A DNA stretch of 64,000 nt, taken from assembly GCF_947490415.1 (NCBI RefSeq), contig NZ_CANLGX010000003.1:327821-391820 (forward strand). Direction: 5' to 3'. The notes under the pieces were generated by a model. It had not been told where the DNA came from and did not search any database. It saw only the letters and a list, made by a program, of their open reading frames with translations. Within the stretch, counting starts at the first letter, position 1, and the number at the start of each line of letters is the position of its first letter. The DNA comes from an uncultured Eudoraea sp. Its GTDB lineage: Bacteria; Bacteroidota; Bacteroidia; Flavobacteriales; Flavobacteriaceae. The position numbers and the translations under genes are program-made. Positions 1-9,037 of this stretch are shown here, one piece after another.

Positions 1-591
1 TATAGCCTTAAGAATTTAAATAAATTACCGGATGGCGAACGCGAAATCTATGCAGAAACCTTAAATGAACTTATCAACCCCACCAGTGATTATGTAGAGG
101 GTCCCACTTTTTTTATGGACCATAATATGCAAAATGCGGTCGATAAAATTTTCACCAATACCTACGAAGGGGCTGCGAGATCGCTTTTTCTCAAAAGTCA
201 GGTTACAGAATTATTAGCTCATTTCTTTGCGAAAGTTTCCACCCTGGAAAAGGATAATAATACCTCTATAAAAGATACAGAGCGTGAAAAGTTATATCAG
301 GCCCGGGAAATACTCTCCAAGAACATGGAGACCCCGCCATCTATATCAGAACTGTCAAGACTCATTGGGCTCAATGATTTTAAACTCAAAAAGAATTTTA
401 AAGAACTGTTTGGTTTTCCTGTATACAAATACCTTCAGAATGAACGGTTGATTAAAGCCCATGATCTTTTGAGCTCTCAGGATGTCAGCATTCAGGAAGT
501 GGCATGGTCTGTTGGTTATGAAAGTCTGAGTTCTTTTTCTAATGCGTTTATCAAAAAATATGGCTTTCGCCCCAGTGAGGTAAAATCATAA
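1..591 (+). CDS. AraC-family transcriptional regulator (5' end missing)
   Basis: The reading frame is open from base 1, so the gene begins before the window; the ATG at 115 is internal and 196 residues are visible. The last ~95 residues form an AraC/XylS DNA-binding domain with two helix-turn-helix units (about 115-138 and 162-184 of the visible part). The second unit carries the family signature VAWSVGYES...FSNAFIKKYGFRPSE. The upstream part would be the sensor/oligomerisation region; its ligand cannot be told. It is followed by two near-identical direct repeats and an operon reading the same way, so it probably activates the DUF1772/NmrA/DUF5367 genes. Family assignment is firm; the target is inferred. 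Confidence 0.93.
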   Translation, partial: YSLKNLNKLPDGEREIYAETLNELINPTSDYVEGPTFFMDHNMQNAVDKIFTNTYEGAARSLFLKSQVTELLAHFFAKVSTLEKDNNTSIKDTEREKLYQAREILSKNMETPPSISELSRLIGLNDFKLKKNFKELFGFPVYKYLQNERLIKAHDLLSSQDVSIQEVAWSVGYESLSSFSNAFIKKYGFRPSEVKS

Positions 592-628
592 TCCTTTTGG
601 AACAAATTTCAATCCTTTTCAAACAAAT
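590..628 (+). promoter_or_regulatory. Direct-repeat operator, probable AraC-type binding sites
   Basis: Two 18-bp copies (590-607 and 611-628), starting AATCCTTTT and ending AACAAAT, match at 16 of 18 positions and begin 21 bp apart, two helical turns. They lie directly between the AraC regulator and the next gene. A weak -7 box (CAAATTTG, 648-655) follows. The place of a -33 element, near 626-628, reads AAT rather than TTG and is covered by the downstream repeat, as in activator-dependent promoters. Binding is inferred. Confidence 0.7.
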
Positions 629-681
629 AAGTCATAGCGTTTAGCCGCAAATTTGCATTGTAATCTTAAAACAATGTAATA

Positions 682-1200
682 ATGACAACGCTAAATTTTG
701 ACACTCAAGCCATAGTAGTAGTACTGGCAACGCTTCTAACCGGACTTACAGCAGGGCTTTGTTTTACCTGGAACAATGCGGTAACGCCCGGTATTGGCCA
801 ATTAGCAGACATAGGTTATCTGCGCTCTTTTCAGGAGATGAACAGGAGCATTATTAATCCCGTGTTTATACTCGTATTCTTTGGTCCGGTTTTTTTACAT
901 ATCGCAAATATCTTTTTATTCAGGACCTCATCCGGCACTATTCTATGGATGGTTGTTGCATCAGCCGCCCTGTATATTATTGGGGTTGGTTTGGTCACTA
1001 TTTTTGGAAATGTACCGCTCAATGAGTTATTGGATAAAACAGATTTAATGCAGGCCAGTGCAGAAGAAATAAAGCTGCTTAGAGACAAGTTTGAAAGTAA
1101 ATGGAACAGCTATCATCTAATAAGAACGCTTTGTGCAACACTTTCATTTTTATTATTGATTCTAGTCTGTCTTAGCAGAAACAACACTTTAAACACGTAA
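682..1200 (+). CDS. DUF1772 family membrane protein
   Basis: A 172-residue inner-membrane protein with four predicted hydrophobic helices (about 9-30, 51-77, 84-108, 146-166). The pattern of an Asn-Pro-rich first loop (TWNNAVTPG), an FQEMNRSIINP motif before helix 2 and an NVPLNELL segment after helix 3 is typical of DUF1772 (anthrone-oxygenase-like) proteins. Biochemical function in bacteria is unknown; these genes often accompany NmrA-like reductases and AraC/TetR regulators. It is the first gene after the direct-repeat operator and lies 25 bp before the reductase gene, so it probably leads a three-gene operon. Confidence 0.8.
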   Translation: MTTLNFDTQAIVVVLATLLTGLTAGLCFTWNNAVTPGIGQLADIGYLRSFQEMNRSIINPVFILVFFGPVFLHIANIFLFRTSSGTILWMVVASAALYIIGVGLVTIFGNVPLNELLDKTDLMQASAEEIKLLRDKFESKWNSYHLIRTLCATLSFLLLILVCLSRNNTLNT

Positions 1201-1225
1201 TCTATAAATCTTAAAAATTAACATC

Positions 1226-2071
1226 ATGACAAAAAAACAAAACATTTTAGTATTAGGCGGCAAAGGCAAAACAGGAAGTCGCGTAGCAGGCAGGTTAATT
1301 GAAAAAGGGCAAGCTGTCAGAATCGGATCCCGTAGTGAAGACCCCTCTTTTGATTGGGAGGAACCGGCTACCTGGGCAGGCGCCCTGGAAGGAATAGATA
1401 AGGTATATATAACTTTTCAGCCAGATTTGGCGGTCCCGGGAGCAAGCGAAGCTATTGAGGGGTTTACCGGGCAGGCTGTGAAATCCGGAGTTAAAAAAGT
1501 GGTGCTCTTATCAGGAAAAGGGGAGATAGAGGCAGAAAAATGTGAGAAAATAGTAATGAATTCCGGTCTGGACTGGACTATAGTGAGAGCTACCTGGTTT
1601 AATCAGAACTTTAGTGAGAGTTTCTTTCTGGATCCCATTCTTGCCGGCCATGTTGCCTTACCTAAAAATGATGCCCTGGTCCCCTATGTAGATGCCAATG
1701 ACATAGCAGATGTGGTAGTTGCGTCCTTGTTGAATGATAAACATAATGGTGAGATATATGAATTAACTGGTCCGCGTACCCTGACATTTTCAGATGTGGT
1801 TAAAGAAATTTCCGCAGCAACGGGCAAGGAAATTCAATTCACGGCTATAAGCATGGAAGAATACAATGCAATGATGCAGGAATTTAATTTACCCGATGGC
1901 TACCTGTGGTTAATCAACTATTTGTTTGAAACAGTTTTGGTAGAAAGTAATTCTGTGATTACGAATGATATTGAAAAAGTATTGGGTAGAAAACCCACAG
2001 ATTTTACGGAATACGTAAACGCTGCTGTAAAAAGGGGGGTATGGGACCCGGTAGGGGTAGGGCACAAATAG
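1226..2071 (+). CDS. NmrA-like NAD(P)-binding oxidoreductase
   Basis: A 281-residue soluble atypical short-chain dehydrogenase. The N-terminal Rossmann strand carries the glycine motif GGKGKTGS (11-18), then an Arg-Ser-rich loop (IGSRSED) that suits NADPH. The body resembles NmrA/AgnR-type reductases or redox sensors: LSGKGE, a TIVRATWFNQNFSE segment and a PYVDANDIADVV stretch are family landmarks. The classical SDR Tyr-x3-Lys is absent, as usual for NmrA-like proteins, so it may be a quinone/aldehyde reductase or a redox sensor. It sits between two small membrane-protein genes under the presumed AraC-controlled promoter. Confidence 0.85.
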   Translation: MTKKQNILVLGGKGKTGSRVAGRLIEKGQAVRIGSRSEDPSFDWEEPATWAGALEGIDKVYITFQPDLAVPGASEAIEGFTGQAVKSGVKKVVLLSGKGEIEAEKCEKIVMNSGLDWTIVRATWFNQNFSESFFLDPILAGHVALPKNDALVPYVDANDIADVVVASLLNDKHNGEIYELTGPRTLTFSDVVKEISAATGKEIQFTAISMEEYNAMMQEFNLPDGYLWLINYLFETVLVESNSVITNDIEKVLGRKPTDFTEYVNAAVKRGVWDPVGVGHK

Positions 2072-2128
2072 AAATAACCTGCCTATTTCATTTTAGTTAT
2101 CTATAACAACCCTAATAACAAAGGAATC

Positions 2129-2524
2129 ATGGAAATCAAAAGAGCAATACTAGCTACGTCAATAGTTTGGGTCTTAGGCGTTTCGGCCTACATTCTATCT
2201 CATTTTGTAAAAATTATGGATAATCCGGAACTCCAGGCAAATGTGGTCCTCACTTTAGCTTTAATACCGAGTGCAATTCTTGGAACTAAGTTTTATTATA
2301 AAAACGGAGCACATACAAATGGGTTTAAATTAGGGGTTTTTATGTTTTTGATTACCATTGGTTTAGATGCTTTAATAACAGTTCCTGTATTTATTATACC
2401 TGCCGGGGGAGATCATCTTTCTTTTTTTAGTGACCCCGGGTTTTGGATTATTGGACTGGTATATATCCTGGTAGTAATCCTTTACACAGGCATTAGGTCT
2501 AAAATGAGAACCAGTAAACTGTAA
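2129..2524 (+). CDS. DUF5367 family membrane protein
   Basis: A 131-residue protein with four hydrophobic helices (about 6-26, 38-54, 69-93, 105-124) and a short cytoplasmic tail. The layout, and a conserved KFYYKNG...TNGFKLGVFMF segment, match DUF5367, an uncharacterised family common in Flavobacteriia. It lies 57 bp after the NmrA-like gene, in the same direction, and is probably the last gene of that operon. No catalytic residues are evident; a small transporter or envelope role is possible but unproven. Confidence 0.75.
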   Translation: MEIKRAILATSIVWVLGVSAYILSHFVKIMDNPELQANVVLTLALIPSAILGTKFYYKNGAHTNGFKLGVFMFLITIGLDALITVPVFIIPAGGDHLSFFSDPGFWIIGLVYILVVILYTGIRSKMRTSKL

Positions 2525-2627
2525 GTCGTTTTAGATCCCTATACAAGAAGAACTGTAACATTTAGTAAATAATGTTGTCCTATAAAGAGCATAATCTCTT
2601 TATGCCTAAACTTTTAACTCAACGACG

Positions 2628-4274
2628 ATGAAAAAACTATACTTTTTAGCTGCTTTTTTACTTTTCTGGCAAGTACCCGCACAACAAAAAATCTCAAGTA
2701 CACAATGGCAGGAGGATTTGCGTTTCCTACTGGAAACTGTTCATAAGGATTATTCGTTCCTTTTTAAAAAGGTCACCGCCGCTGCTTTTGATGAGGCTGT
2801 TGAAGAATTTTATAAGGAGATCCCTCAGATGCAGGATCACGAGGTACTCGTAGGTTTTGGCAGGATCATAGGGATGTTCAAATACGGGCATACCAGAGTT
2901 GGCTTCAGAGAAAGCCCGGTACCTTATCATAAATTACCCCTGAACCTATACCAATTCCCTGACGGGCTTTATATTATAGGAGCACATAAAGATTTTTCGT
3001 CTGTGGTTGGTGCCAAAATAACCGCCATTGAAGGCATGCCCACAAAGGAAGCATCAAAAGCTATTTACCCTGTGGTTCCTGTAGAAAACGAACAATTCTT
3101 TAAAGCTTATGCCGGCATCTATATGGTAATACCTGAGGTGCTGCATGCACAGGGAATCACCAAAACCTTAAAACAGAATATTAACCTAAGCCTTGAAAAA
3201 GACGGCAAGACATTTAATTCTGTAATCAATGCCACCAGCAATCTTGATACCCCATTACAATATGGAGAACCGAAACCAGACAGCGACTGGGTAGGGGTGA
3301 GGGATCAATCACAAAATCCACTCTATTTAAAAAACCTGGATAAGATCTATTATTTTGAATACCTGCCCAACGAAAAGGCCGTTTATGTGCGGCATAGCCA
3401 GATACAAGATGATCCAAGTGAGAATATCCCCGCATTTTACAAACGTCTGTTTGAATTTATAGACAACAATGAGGTAGAGAAATTAATTCTGGACGTACGT
3501 CTTAATGGCGGTGGCAACAACTATAAGAATAAGCCTATAGTTACAGGTATCATAGAGCACCAAAAGATCAATCAACCCGGGAAATTTTTCGTTATCATAG
3601 GACGGGATACTTTTTCAGCCTGCCAGAATTTGGTGAATGAACTGGATAATTATACCAATGCCATTTTTGTAGGAGAGCCCACCGGGGAAAACATCAATTT
3701 CTATGGCGACAACCGCCGTGTAGAATTACCTAATTCAAAGCTACCCGTTTATCTTTCTTTTGCCTGGTGGCAGGATAAGCCCCAATGGGAAAATGCAGAT
3801 TATACGGTACCCCATTTGGCCGTAGAACCCACCTTTGCAGAATATAGTGCCAACGAAGATCCGGTTCTGGAGACCGCTTTGAGTTTTTCTGCAGATAATT
3901 TTATCATAGATCCCATGGGTTATCTCACGCAGCTCTTTATGGATGAAAAGTATGAGCTGTTGGCTACAGAAGCCCAACGCCTGGTACAGGATCCTGCTTA
4001 TAAGTTTTTTGATTTTGAAGCTGAATTTAATAAGGCAGGTTACCAATTACTGGGCTCCGGCCAATTCGAAGGAGCTCTGTATGTATTTGAAATGAATACT
4101 AAACTTTTTCCGGAATCTGCTAATGCCTGGGACAGTTTGGCTGAGGGTTACTGGAAATCCGGCGACCTGGTGAAAGCAAAAGAATTTTATAATAAAGCCA
4201 TACAACTAGATCCTGATGGAGCTACTGCAAAGAATTCAAAGGCCATGTTAAAGAAGATAGAAGCAGAAAACTAA
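2628..4274 (+). CDS. Secreted S41-family peptidase with C-terminal TPR
   Basis: 548 residues with a Sec signal peptide (about 1-18). The C-terminal-processing-peptidase fold spans about 240-420, with the ILDVRLNGGG strand/loop (287-296), a serine in the TFSACQN motif (S330) at the nucleophile position and FVGEPTGENINFYGD (347-361) shaping the active site. Residues ~465-548 form one or two TPR repeats. It probably cleaves peptides in the periplasm or at the surface. The usual S41 PDZ domain is not obvious. The gene stands alone; 103 bp separate it from the DUF5367 gene. Confidence 0.85.
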   Translation: MKKLYFLAAFLLFWQVPAQQKISSTQWQEDLRFLLETVHKDYSFLFKKVTAAAFDEAVEEFYKEIPQMQDHEVLVGFGRIIGMFKYGHTRVGFRESPVPYHKLPLNLYQFPDGLYIIGAHKDFSSVVGAKITAIEGMPTKEASKAIYPVVPVENEQFFKAYAGIYMVIPEVLHAQGITKTLKQNINLSLEKDGKTFNSVINATSNLDTPLQYGEPKPDSDWVGVRDQSQNPLYLKNLDKIYYFEYLPNEKAVYVRHSQIQDDPSENIPAFYKRLFEFIDNNEVEKLILDVRLNGGGNNYKNKPIVTGIIEHQKINQPGKFFVIIGRDTFSACQNLVNELDNYTNAIFVGEPTGENINFYGDNRRVELPNSKLPVYLSFAWWQDKPQWENADYTVPHLAVEPTFAEYSANEDPVLETALSFSADNFIIDPMGYLTQLFMDEKYELLATEAQRLVQDPAYKFFDFEAEFNKAGYQLLGSGQFEGALYVFEMNTKLFPESANAWDSLAEGYWKSGDLVKAKEFYNKAIQLDPDGATAKNSKAMLKKIEAEN

Positions 4275-4468
4275 GAGTTTATAATTTCTAAGCGGCTTGA
4301 ACCTGAATCTATAGATTAATTCCATACTATCTCCAGAGGAGATGAGTTGCGAGAAATAATTGATGATAGGCATAATTGAAATTAAAAGATTTCTGAATAA
4401 GTAGTTAGCAATTACGTAATCAACTATTCCTAATTCTTTTATCTTTATGGATATCAAACCAATCAATA

Positions 4469-5536
4469 ATGAAATTATCGATCTACCCTTTATTCCTTTT
4501 TGTTTTTACGTTTATTGGCTGCAATACGCCTAAACCGGCAGAGAAGATTAGTGATAAAAAAGAATCCGCAAAACCGCTCCCATATTTTACCTATCAAGAA
4601 GAAAATTTATTCCCAGGAGATGGCAGCTTGCTTCGTGCCGAAGATGGGGTTCAACTGGAAGATGGAAGAATTGTGGTTGTAGATCAGGCCAATGGCCTCA
4701 GACTAATTGAAAAAGATGGTTCTAATCGTCCGTTTGGTGATTTCGCCGCAGCCGGTTTTGTGCATCTTCCACCAGAGCAGACTGCATCACCTAATGGCAT
4801 GGTTCTGGAACACGACGGTAAACATATTTTAATGTCGGACGTTGCAGACGGAAAGATATATAGAGTAAACATAGACTCTGAAAAAGCAGAAATGATCTAT
4901 GACCATCCTTATGGGGTTAATACCATCTACAGGGATAAAACCGGAGCACTTTGGTTTTCCCAATCTACGGAGAGTACGAATTTGGAAGAAATGTTTCGTG
5001 ATGTAAATTTACCAGTACCACATGGAGCAGTTTTCAGAATGGCCGATTTAAAAAGTCCTCCGGTTAGAATTATGGACAGTCTTCATTTTGCCAATGGCAT
5101 TACCATGGATAAGGACGAAAAACACCTCTATATTTCAGAAACCATGATGGACAGAGTGCATAAATTTGAAGTAGATACGAATAGTGGTTCATACAAATAT
5201 GCCGGAGTAGTTGCTAATGTGGGAACTCCGGATAATTTATTAGTAGATAGTGATGGTCGGCTAGTCGTAGCTTCACCTCTGTACAATCAGGTAATTGTTG
5301 TAGATTTTGAAAATCATTCGCAGCATGTGCTATTTGATGGTTCCACAACGGATAATTTAAAGATTACAAACGAATGGAATAGAAGAAGTCATTTGGGAAT
5401 GGAGAGACTTGAATTACTTTCACCTGATCTTTTTGATCCCCTGCCAGGATTACTCACGGGCATGTTCTTTTCTGATGATGGCCACACGCTTTACATTACA
5501 AACCTGGGTAATGACCTTTTGAAATATGACTTTTAA
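4469..5536 (+). CDS. SMP-30/gluconolactonase-like beta-propeller lipoprotein
   Basis: 355 residues with a lipobox ending FIGC (C18), so probably an outer- or inner-membrane lipoprotein. The body has the repeated blades of SMP-30/strictosidine-synthase-like six-bladed propellers: ASPNGMVL, VNTIYRDKTGALWFSQS, FANGITMDKDEKHLYISET and PDNLLVDSDGRLVVA. Known relatives are lactonases or esterases that bind a divalent metal at the propeller centre; the substrate here cannot be told. It stands alone between the S41 peptidase and the first cold-shock gene. The 194-bp upstream gap shows nothing clear beyond an imperfect -7 box near 4440. Confidence 0.8.
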   Translation: MKLSIYPLFLFVFTFIGCNTPKPAEKISDKKESAKPLPYFTYQEENLFPGDGSLLRAEDGVQLEDGRIVVVDQANGLRLIEKDGSNRPFGDFAAAGFVHLPPEQTASPNGMVLEHDGKHILMSDVADGKIYRVNIDSEKAEMIYDHPYGVNTIYRDKTGALWFSQSTESTNLEEMFRDVNLPVPHGAVFRMADLKSPPVRIMDSLHFANGITMDKDEKHLYISETMMDRVHKFEVDTNSGSYKYAGVVANVGTPDNLLVDSDGRLVVASPLYNQVIVVDFENHSQHVLFDGSTTDNLKITNEWNRRSHLGMERLELLSPDLFDPLPGLLTGMFFSDDGHTLYITNLGNDLLKYDF

Positions 5537-5698
5537 TTAAAAAGTGCCTGGCAACACCTAAAATGCATTCACCGTTGCCAAAAGGAAAGGGAAACACAAT
5601 TCAGACAAACAGTTATAAAAACACCTTATTGAGGGCAGTAAGGCATGTATTATAGTGATAATAAATGATCAATGATTATAAATTAATTAGTTAATCTT

Positions 5699-5728
5699 TT
5701 GGATTTTAAATTATTGGCACCATCTTTG
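5699..5728 (+). promoter_or_regulatory. Promoter of the first cold-shock gene
   Basis: A TTG at 5699-5701, a 19-bp spacer and CATCTTTG at 5721-5728 fit the Bacteroidota -33/-7 consensus. The same TTG-19 bp-CAnnTTTG arrangement precedes the second cold-shock gene. The ~35-nt leader that follows is AT-only-like and shares the TTATAAAT and AATTACA words with the other copy. Confidence 0.7.
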
Positions 5729-5769
5729 TCTAATAATAAGTATTATAAATACATTTAAATTAAATTACA

Positions 5770-5961
5770 ATGAGTAAAGGAACAGTAAAATTCTTCAATG
5801 ATGCCAAAGGTTTTGGATTTATCACAGAAGAAGGTTCAAACAAAGAACATTTTGTACATTTTTCTGGATTAATTGATGAAATTCGTGAAGGCGATGAAGT
5901 TGAATTTGATCTAACAGAAGGAAAAAAAGGATTAAATGCAGTAAACGTAAAAGTTATTTAA
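5770..5961 (+). CDS. cspA: Cold-shock domain protein (CspA family)
   Basis: A 63-residue single cold-shock domain. RNP1 is KGFGFI (13-18) and RNP2 is HFVHF (27-31), the nucleic-acid-binding aromatic faces. It should bind single-stranded RNA and DNA, melting secondary structure and aiding transcription and translation at low temperature. Length is about the family norm (65-70). It is a close paralogue of the copy at 19053-19244, sharing the promoter architecture, leader words and a similar terminator. It is monocistronic between its own promoter and terminator. Confidence 0.97.
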   Translation: MSKGTVKFFNDAKGFGFITEEGSNKEHFVHFSGLIDEIREGDEVEFDLTEGKKGLNAVNVKVI

Positions 5962-5989
5962 CATATACGCTTAAACTTTGTCACAAAAG

Positions 5990-6014
5990 CCCATCACGAG
6001 TGATGGGTTTTTTT
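5990..6014 (+). terminator. Intrinsic terminator after cspA
   Basis: CCCATCA / TGATGGG stem with a CGAG loop, followed directly by seven T. It may also act weakly on the convergent permease transcript. Confidence 0.92.
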
Positions 6015-6085
6015 ATTATCCTTAACCCCGGTACATCCCTTTTTAAATATTTCTTCTAAAATTAGATAAGAGGTTACAGCAAGAC

Positions 6086-8287
6086 TCAACTTTCTGTAAT
6101 TTCAGAATTCGCCTCGATCAGAGTTAAATCTAGTTCATTAAAATTATTAGCAGCTTTGACCAATAGGGTAGAACCTATGGTTTCAAACAATTGATTCGTT
6201 TTTATGACAAATTCGGCCTGTTTTTCAATTTTGTAATTGGGTATACCAACCAGTGTCAGATCAGTTGACGCAGATTGTTCTTCAATGATGTTATAAAATG
6301 GTTTTTGCTCCACTGCATTGTTAATAATTCTAATTTCAACATTAACTCTTAAATCTTCAACAAGTTTAGAAATTTTCGAATTTATGAGTGTACTATCAAC
6401 ATTGTTGTTATTAACGAACAATACCCGAATATTGGTATTGTTCCATTTAGGGGCGGCGATTATAAATCGTGCAATATTCAGCATCATTTCGGCATTCTTG
6501 CTGTCTGTTTCCCGCCACCAAAGATCTACGGTGCTATAATTGCCGAATTTGTTCTTCCTGTCAAAATCCAAATACAATAAGTTATAATCCAAATACAACA
6601 AGGTCTCGGTCATTTTGGCATATTCCTCTGAATTTTCCAAACCTTTGGGCCATCCCATCATTATGGTATTGGGTTCTACCCCGGAAAACCCAAAAACTGT
6701 GGCAATATTGGTAATACCACTATAGATGTTCTCCACTTTAACCTGCCTCCCAAAAATACCAAGTTCTTTAAAGGATTCATTCCGTACGACTTGCTCTGTT
6801 TTTTTTAAGGGTGTATCATCTTTGGCATTAACAATGAGTTTAAAGTTAGTTACGATGCCGGTGCGGCCCGAAACTGTTTTACATAGCTCCAACAAATAGG
6901 ACTGATGGTCACTTTTACCACTGAAGAGAATAATATTTGGATTCCAATTGGAATTTTCGTCCACCTCGGCATCTATTTTTTTTAACCCTTTGTTCACCAC
7001 GTTTTCCCAAACACTTCTCCATACGTCATTTGATTGTAGCTTTACTTCCTTTCGTTGCAGGCCAAAATACAGACCACCAATTACCGCCAATGCCGCAAAC
7101 ATGGCAATCATATCTAACTTGAACATGACCCCAAAACACGCAGCAAAACCAAGCAGACCGATCCAGCGTTTAATTTTGAAGCTTGGCTGAAAATCAGGAT
7201 TCGCCCAACTTTCCAGGAAATAAGATATATTGATAAAACCGTAAGCAGTGAGATAAAACATGGAGACCACTCGCGCAATAACGTCCAATTCACCTATGAG
7301 AATGCCTGCTTCTGCGATAATAAACACCATCAATAATGCGTTCACCGGTTCATTGTTGGAGCCCTTTCCCTTCCCAAATATTTTAGGAGTTACTTTATCG
7401 ATAGACATGGCCTGCAAAATCCTTGGACCTCCAAGAATGCCTCCTAAGGCCGAAGATAAGGTTGCGCCCCAAATACCGGCAACAACAGCAGGTGCAAAAA
7501 TGGCAATCTTCATGAGGATGTTATAATCTGTTTTCAATACATCCGGATTAATAGTATAGGCCATAAAAACAGCAAGGGCAATATAAACCACAAGTCCTCC
7601 GCCAATAGCCGATAATGTACCTACAGGGATCGATCTGTTAGGTTCTTTTAAATCTCCACTCATAGCAATACCGGCGGTAAAACCGGTAACTGCCGGAAAA
7701 AATATGGCAAAGACTACCTCAAGGGGTACGGCGCCCTCGGTTGAAAATAAGGGTACAGATTCAGGTACAAACTCAGATGTTCCTGAAAAGATGGCAATCA
7801 ATGAAACGGCAATCGCCGCCAGGATAAAATATTGTGCTTTTAGGGCCAGAGACGTACTTATTAATGCAAGCGCCGTTAGTATTATCAATGCAATGGTTCC
7901 CGTTAATCTGAAATCATTGACCGACGTTCCAAATCCAAAATACGCATTAAAGCTTTCTGAAAAACCTATTAAATAAAGGGCAATAGATAAAGCGGTTCCT
8001 ACAGACAAGGCTATACCTATAGAGCCCCCTATAGGAATTCCCATGCTCCGGGATAATACATAATAAATGCCGCCGGCACCTATCTTCTTGTCGGTTGCTA
8101 CTGAAGATACACTCAAACCCGTAGTCACAGCTATTACATGGGCTATTATGATTATAAGAATGGCACCTAACAGGCCGGCATTACCAACTACCCAACCCAG
8201 GCGCATGTACATGATAACCCCCAAAATAGTGAGTATGGAAGGGGTAAAGACTCCTGCAAAAGTTCCAAACTTCTTCTTTTTTGCCAT
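6086..8287 (-). CDS. Cation-chloride-cotransporter-like APC permease
   Basis: 733 residues. The first ~410 contain about twelve transmembrane helices of the APC superfamily, starting with FTPSILTILGVIMYMRLGWVVG, the helix-1 signature of SLC12 (Na-K-Cl / K-Cl) transporters and their bacterial relatives; GAGGIYYVLSRSMG and FFPAVTGFTAGIAMSGDLKEPNRSIPVGT are further family landmarks. The last ~300 residues form a cytoplasmic regulatory domain like that of SLC12 proteins. It probably moves amino acids or cations with chloride across the inner membrane; substrate unknown. Divergent from the cytochrome gene, with a 185-bp gap between the two starts. Confidence 0.88.
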   Translation of the reverse strand: MAKKKKFGTFAGVFTPSILTILGVIMYMRLGWVVGNAGLLGAILIIIIAHVIAVTTGLSVSSVATDKKIGAGGIYYVLSRSMGIPIGGSIGIALSVGTALSIALYLIGFSESFNAYFGFGTSVNDFRLTGTIALIILTALALISTSLALKAQYFILAAIAVSLIAIFSGTSEFVPESVPLFSTEGAVPLEVVFAIFFPAVTGFTAGIAMSGDLKEPNRSIPVGTLSAIGGGLVVYIALAVFMAYTINPDVLKTDYNILMKIAIFAPAVVAGIWGATLSSALGGILGGPRILQAMSIDKVTPKIFGKGKGSNNEPVNALLMVFIIAEAGILIGELDVIARVVSMFYLTAYGFINISYFLESWANPDFQPSFKIKRWIGLLGFAACFGVMFKLDMIAMFAALAVIGGLYFGLQRKEVKLQSNDVWRSVWENVVNKGLKKIDAEVDENSNWNPNIILFSGKSDHQSYLLELCKTVSGRTGIVTNFKLIVNAKDDTPLKKTEQVVRNESFKELGIFGRQVKVENIYSGITNIATVFGFSGVEPNTIMMGWPKGLENSEEYAKMTETLLYLDYNLLYLDFDRKNKFGNYSTVDLWWRETDSKNAEMMLNIARFIIAAPKWNNTNIRVLFVNNNNVDSTLINSKISKLVEDLRVNVEIRIINNAVEQKPFYNIIEEQSASTDLTLVGIPNYKIEKQAEFVIKTNQLFETIGSTLLVKAANNFNELDLTLIEANSEITES

Positions 8288-8472
8288 GGGTTACGCTCGG
8301 TTGCTTGTGAAGGTTCACAAAATACCGGTAATATAGCCAATATTTTTGTATCCCGTCCAAAGTAAAACATTCAAGAATTCCATTAATAGCTATAGAAAAT
8401 ACGTGAATAACTAGAATATAAAGTACCCTTTTCACTATATTTAGTAGTATCATTATTTATATCTCAAAACAT

Positions 8473-8886
8473 ATGCGTTTAGTTTCATTTTTTATAGTAT
8501 TTCTTGTGTTGTATAGCTGTAAGATGGATAAAAAGTCAACTAAGGTTATAGATAAAGCTATACCCCAACGCGCAGAATTGAGTAGAGACTCCCAAATTTT
8601 TCTTGGCAACAGGCTGTTTTCTGAAAAAACATGTATTACCTGTCATGAAGTAAACAAGGAAAAAACAGGACCTTCAGTCAAAGAAATCATGAAGATCTAT
8701 AAAGAAAAAAATGGAGATATAGTGGCATTTTTAAAGGGTAATGCTAAACCCATTGTAGACACCACCTCCAGCCAGGTGGCTATTATGCAGGCTAATATTG
8801 ACGGTTTTTTAAAAGGTATATCTGATGAAGAACTGAAAACCATAGCTACCTATATGCTGCATGTTGATGAATTAAACCCAGATTAG
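8473..8886 (+). CDS. Lipoprotein c-type cytochrome
   Basis: 137 residues with a lipobox LYSC (C16), so membrane-anchored and facing the periplasm. One haem-attachment site, CITCH (54-58), is followed by a class I cytochrome c fold; M105 in VAIMQAN is a likely distal ligand. The C-terminal helix DEELKTIATYMLHV is typical of cytochrome c551/c552-like carriers. It should shuttle electrons near the membrane. No oxidase or reductase partner is adjacent. The single haem site and short linker argue against a multihaem protein. Confidence 0.9.
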   Translation: MRLVSFFIVFLVLYSCKMDKKSTKVIDKAIPQRAELSRDSQIFLGNRLFSEKTCITCHEVNKEKTGPSVKEIMKIYKEKNGDIVAFLKGNAKPIVDTTSSQVAIMQANIDGFLKGISDEELKTIATYMLHVDELNPD

Positions 8887-9012
8887 TATCTTTTGAAAAA
8901 GTGATTTTGACTTAGGAGTGAGGAGACGCTTGAGATCCATGAACGAACTACTTGAATTCCTGTTATATAGTAACCAGAGTTGAATCAATTCCTGCCAGTA
9001 GCTGTAATACAT

Positions 9013-9020
9013 TACTTTTG
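9013..9020 (+). promoter_or_regulatory. -7 element of the helicase gene at 9038
   Basis: TACTTTTG is an exact TAnnTTTG match, 17 bp before the ATG. No TTG lies at the expected -33 distance. Confidence 0.5.
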
Positions 9021-9037
9021 CATAAAATTTAATAAAG

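Noticed and set aside
6318..8336. Several open frames on the plus strand inside the permease gene
   Set aside because: They are antisense to a clear full-length permease and show no domain, signal peptide or sensible composition.
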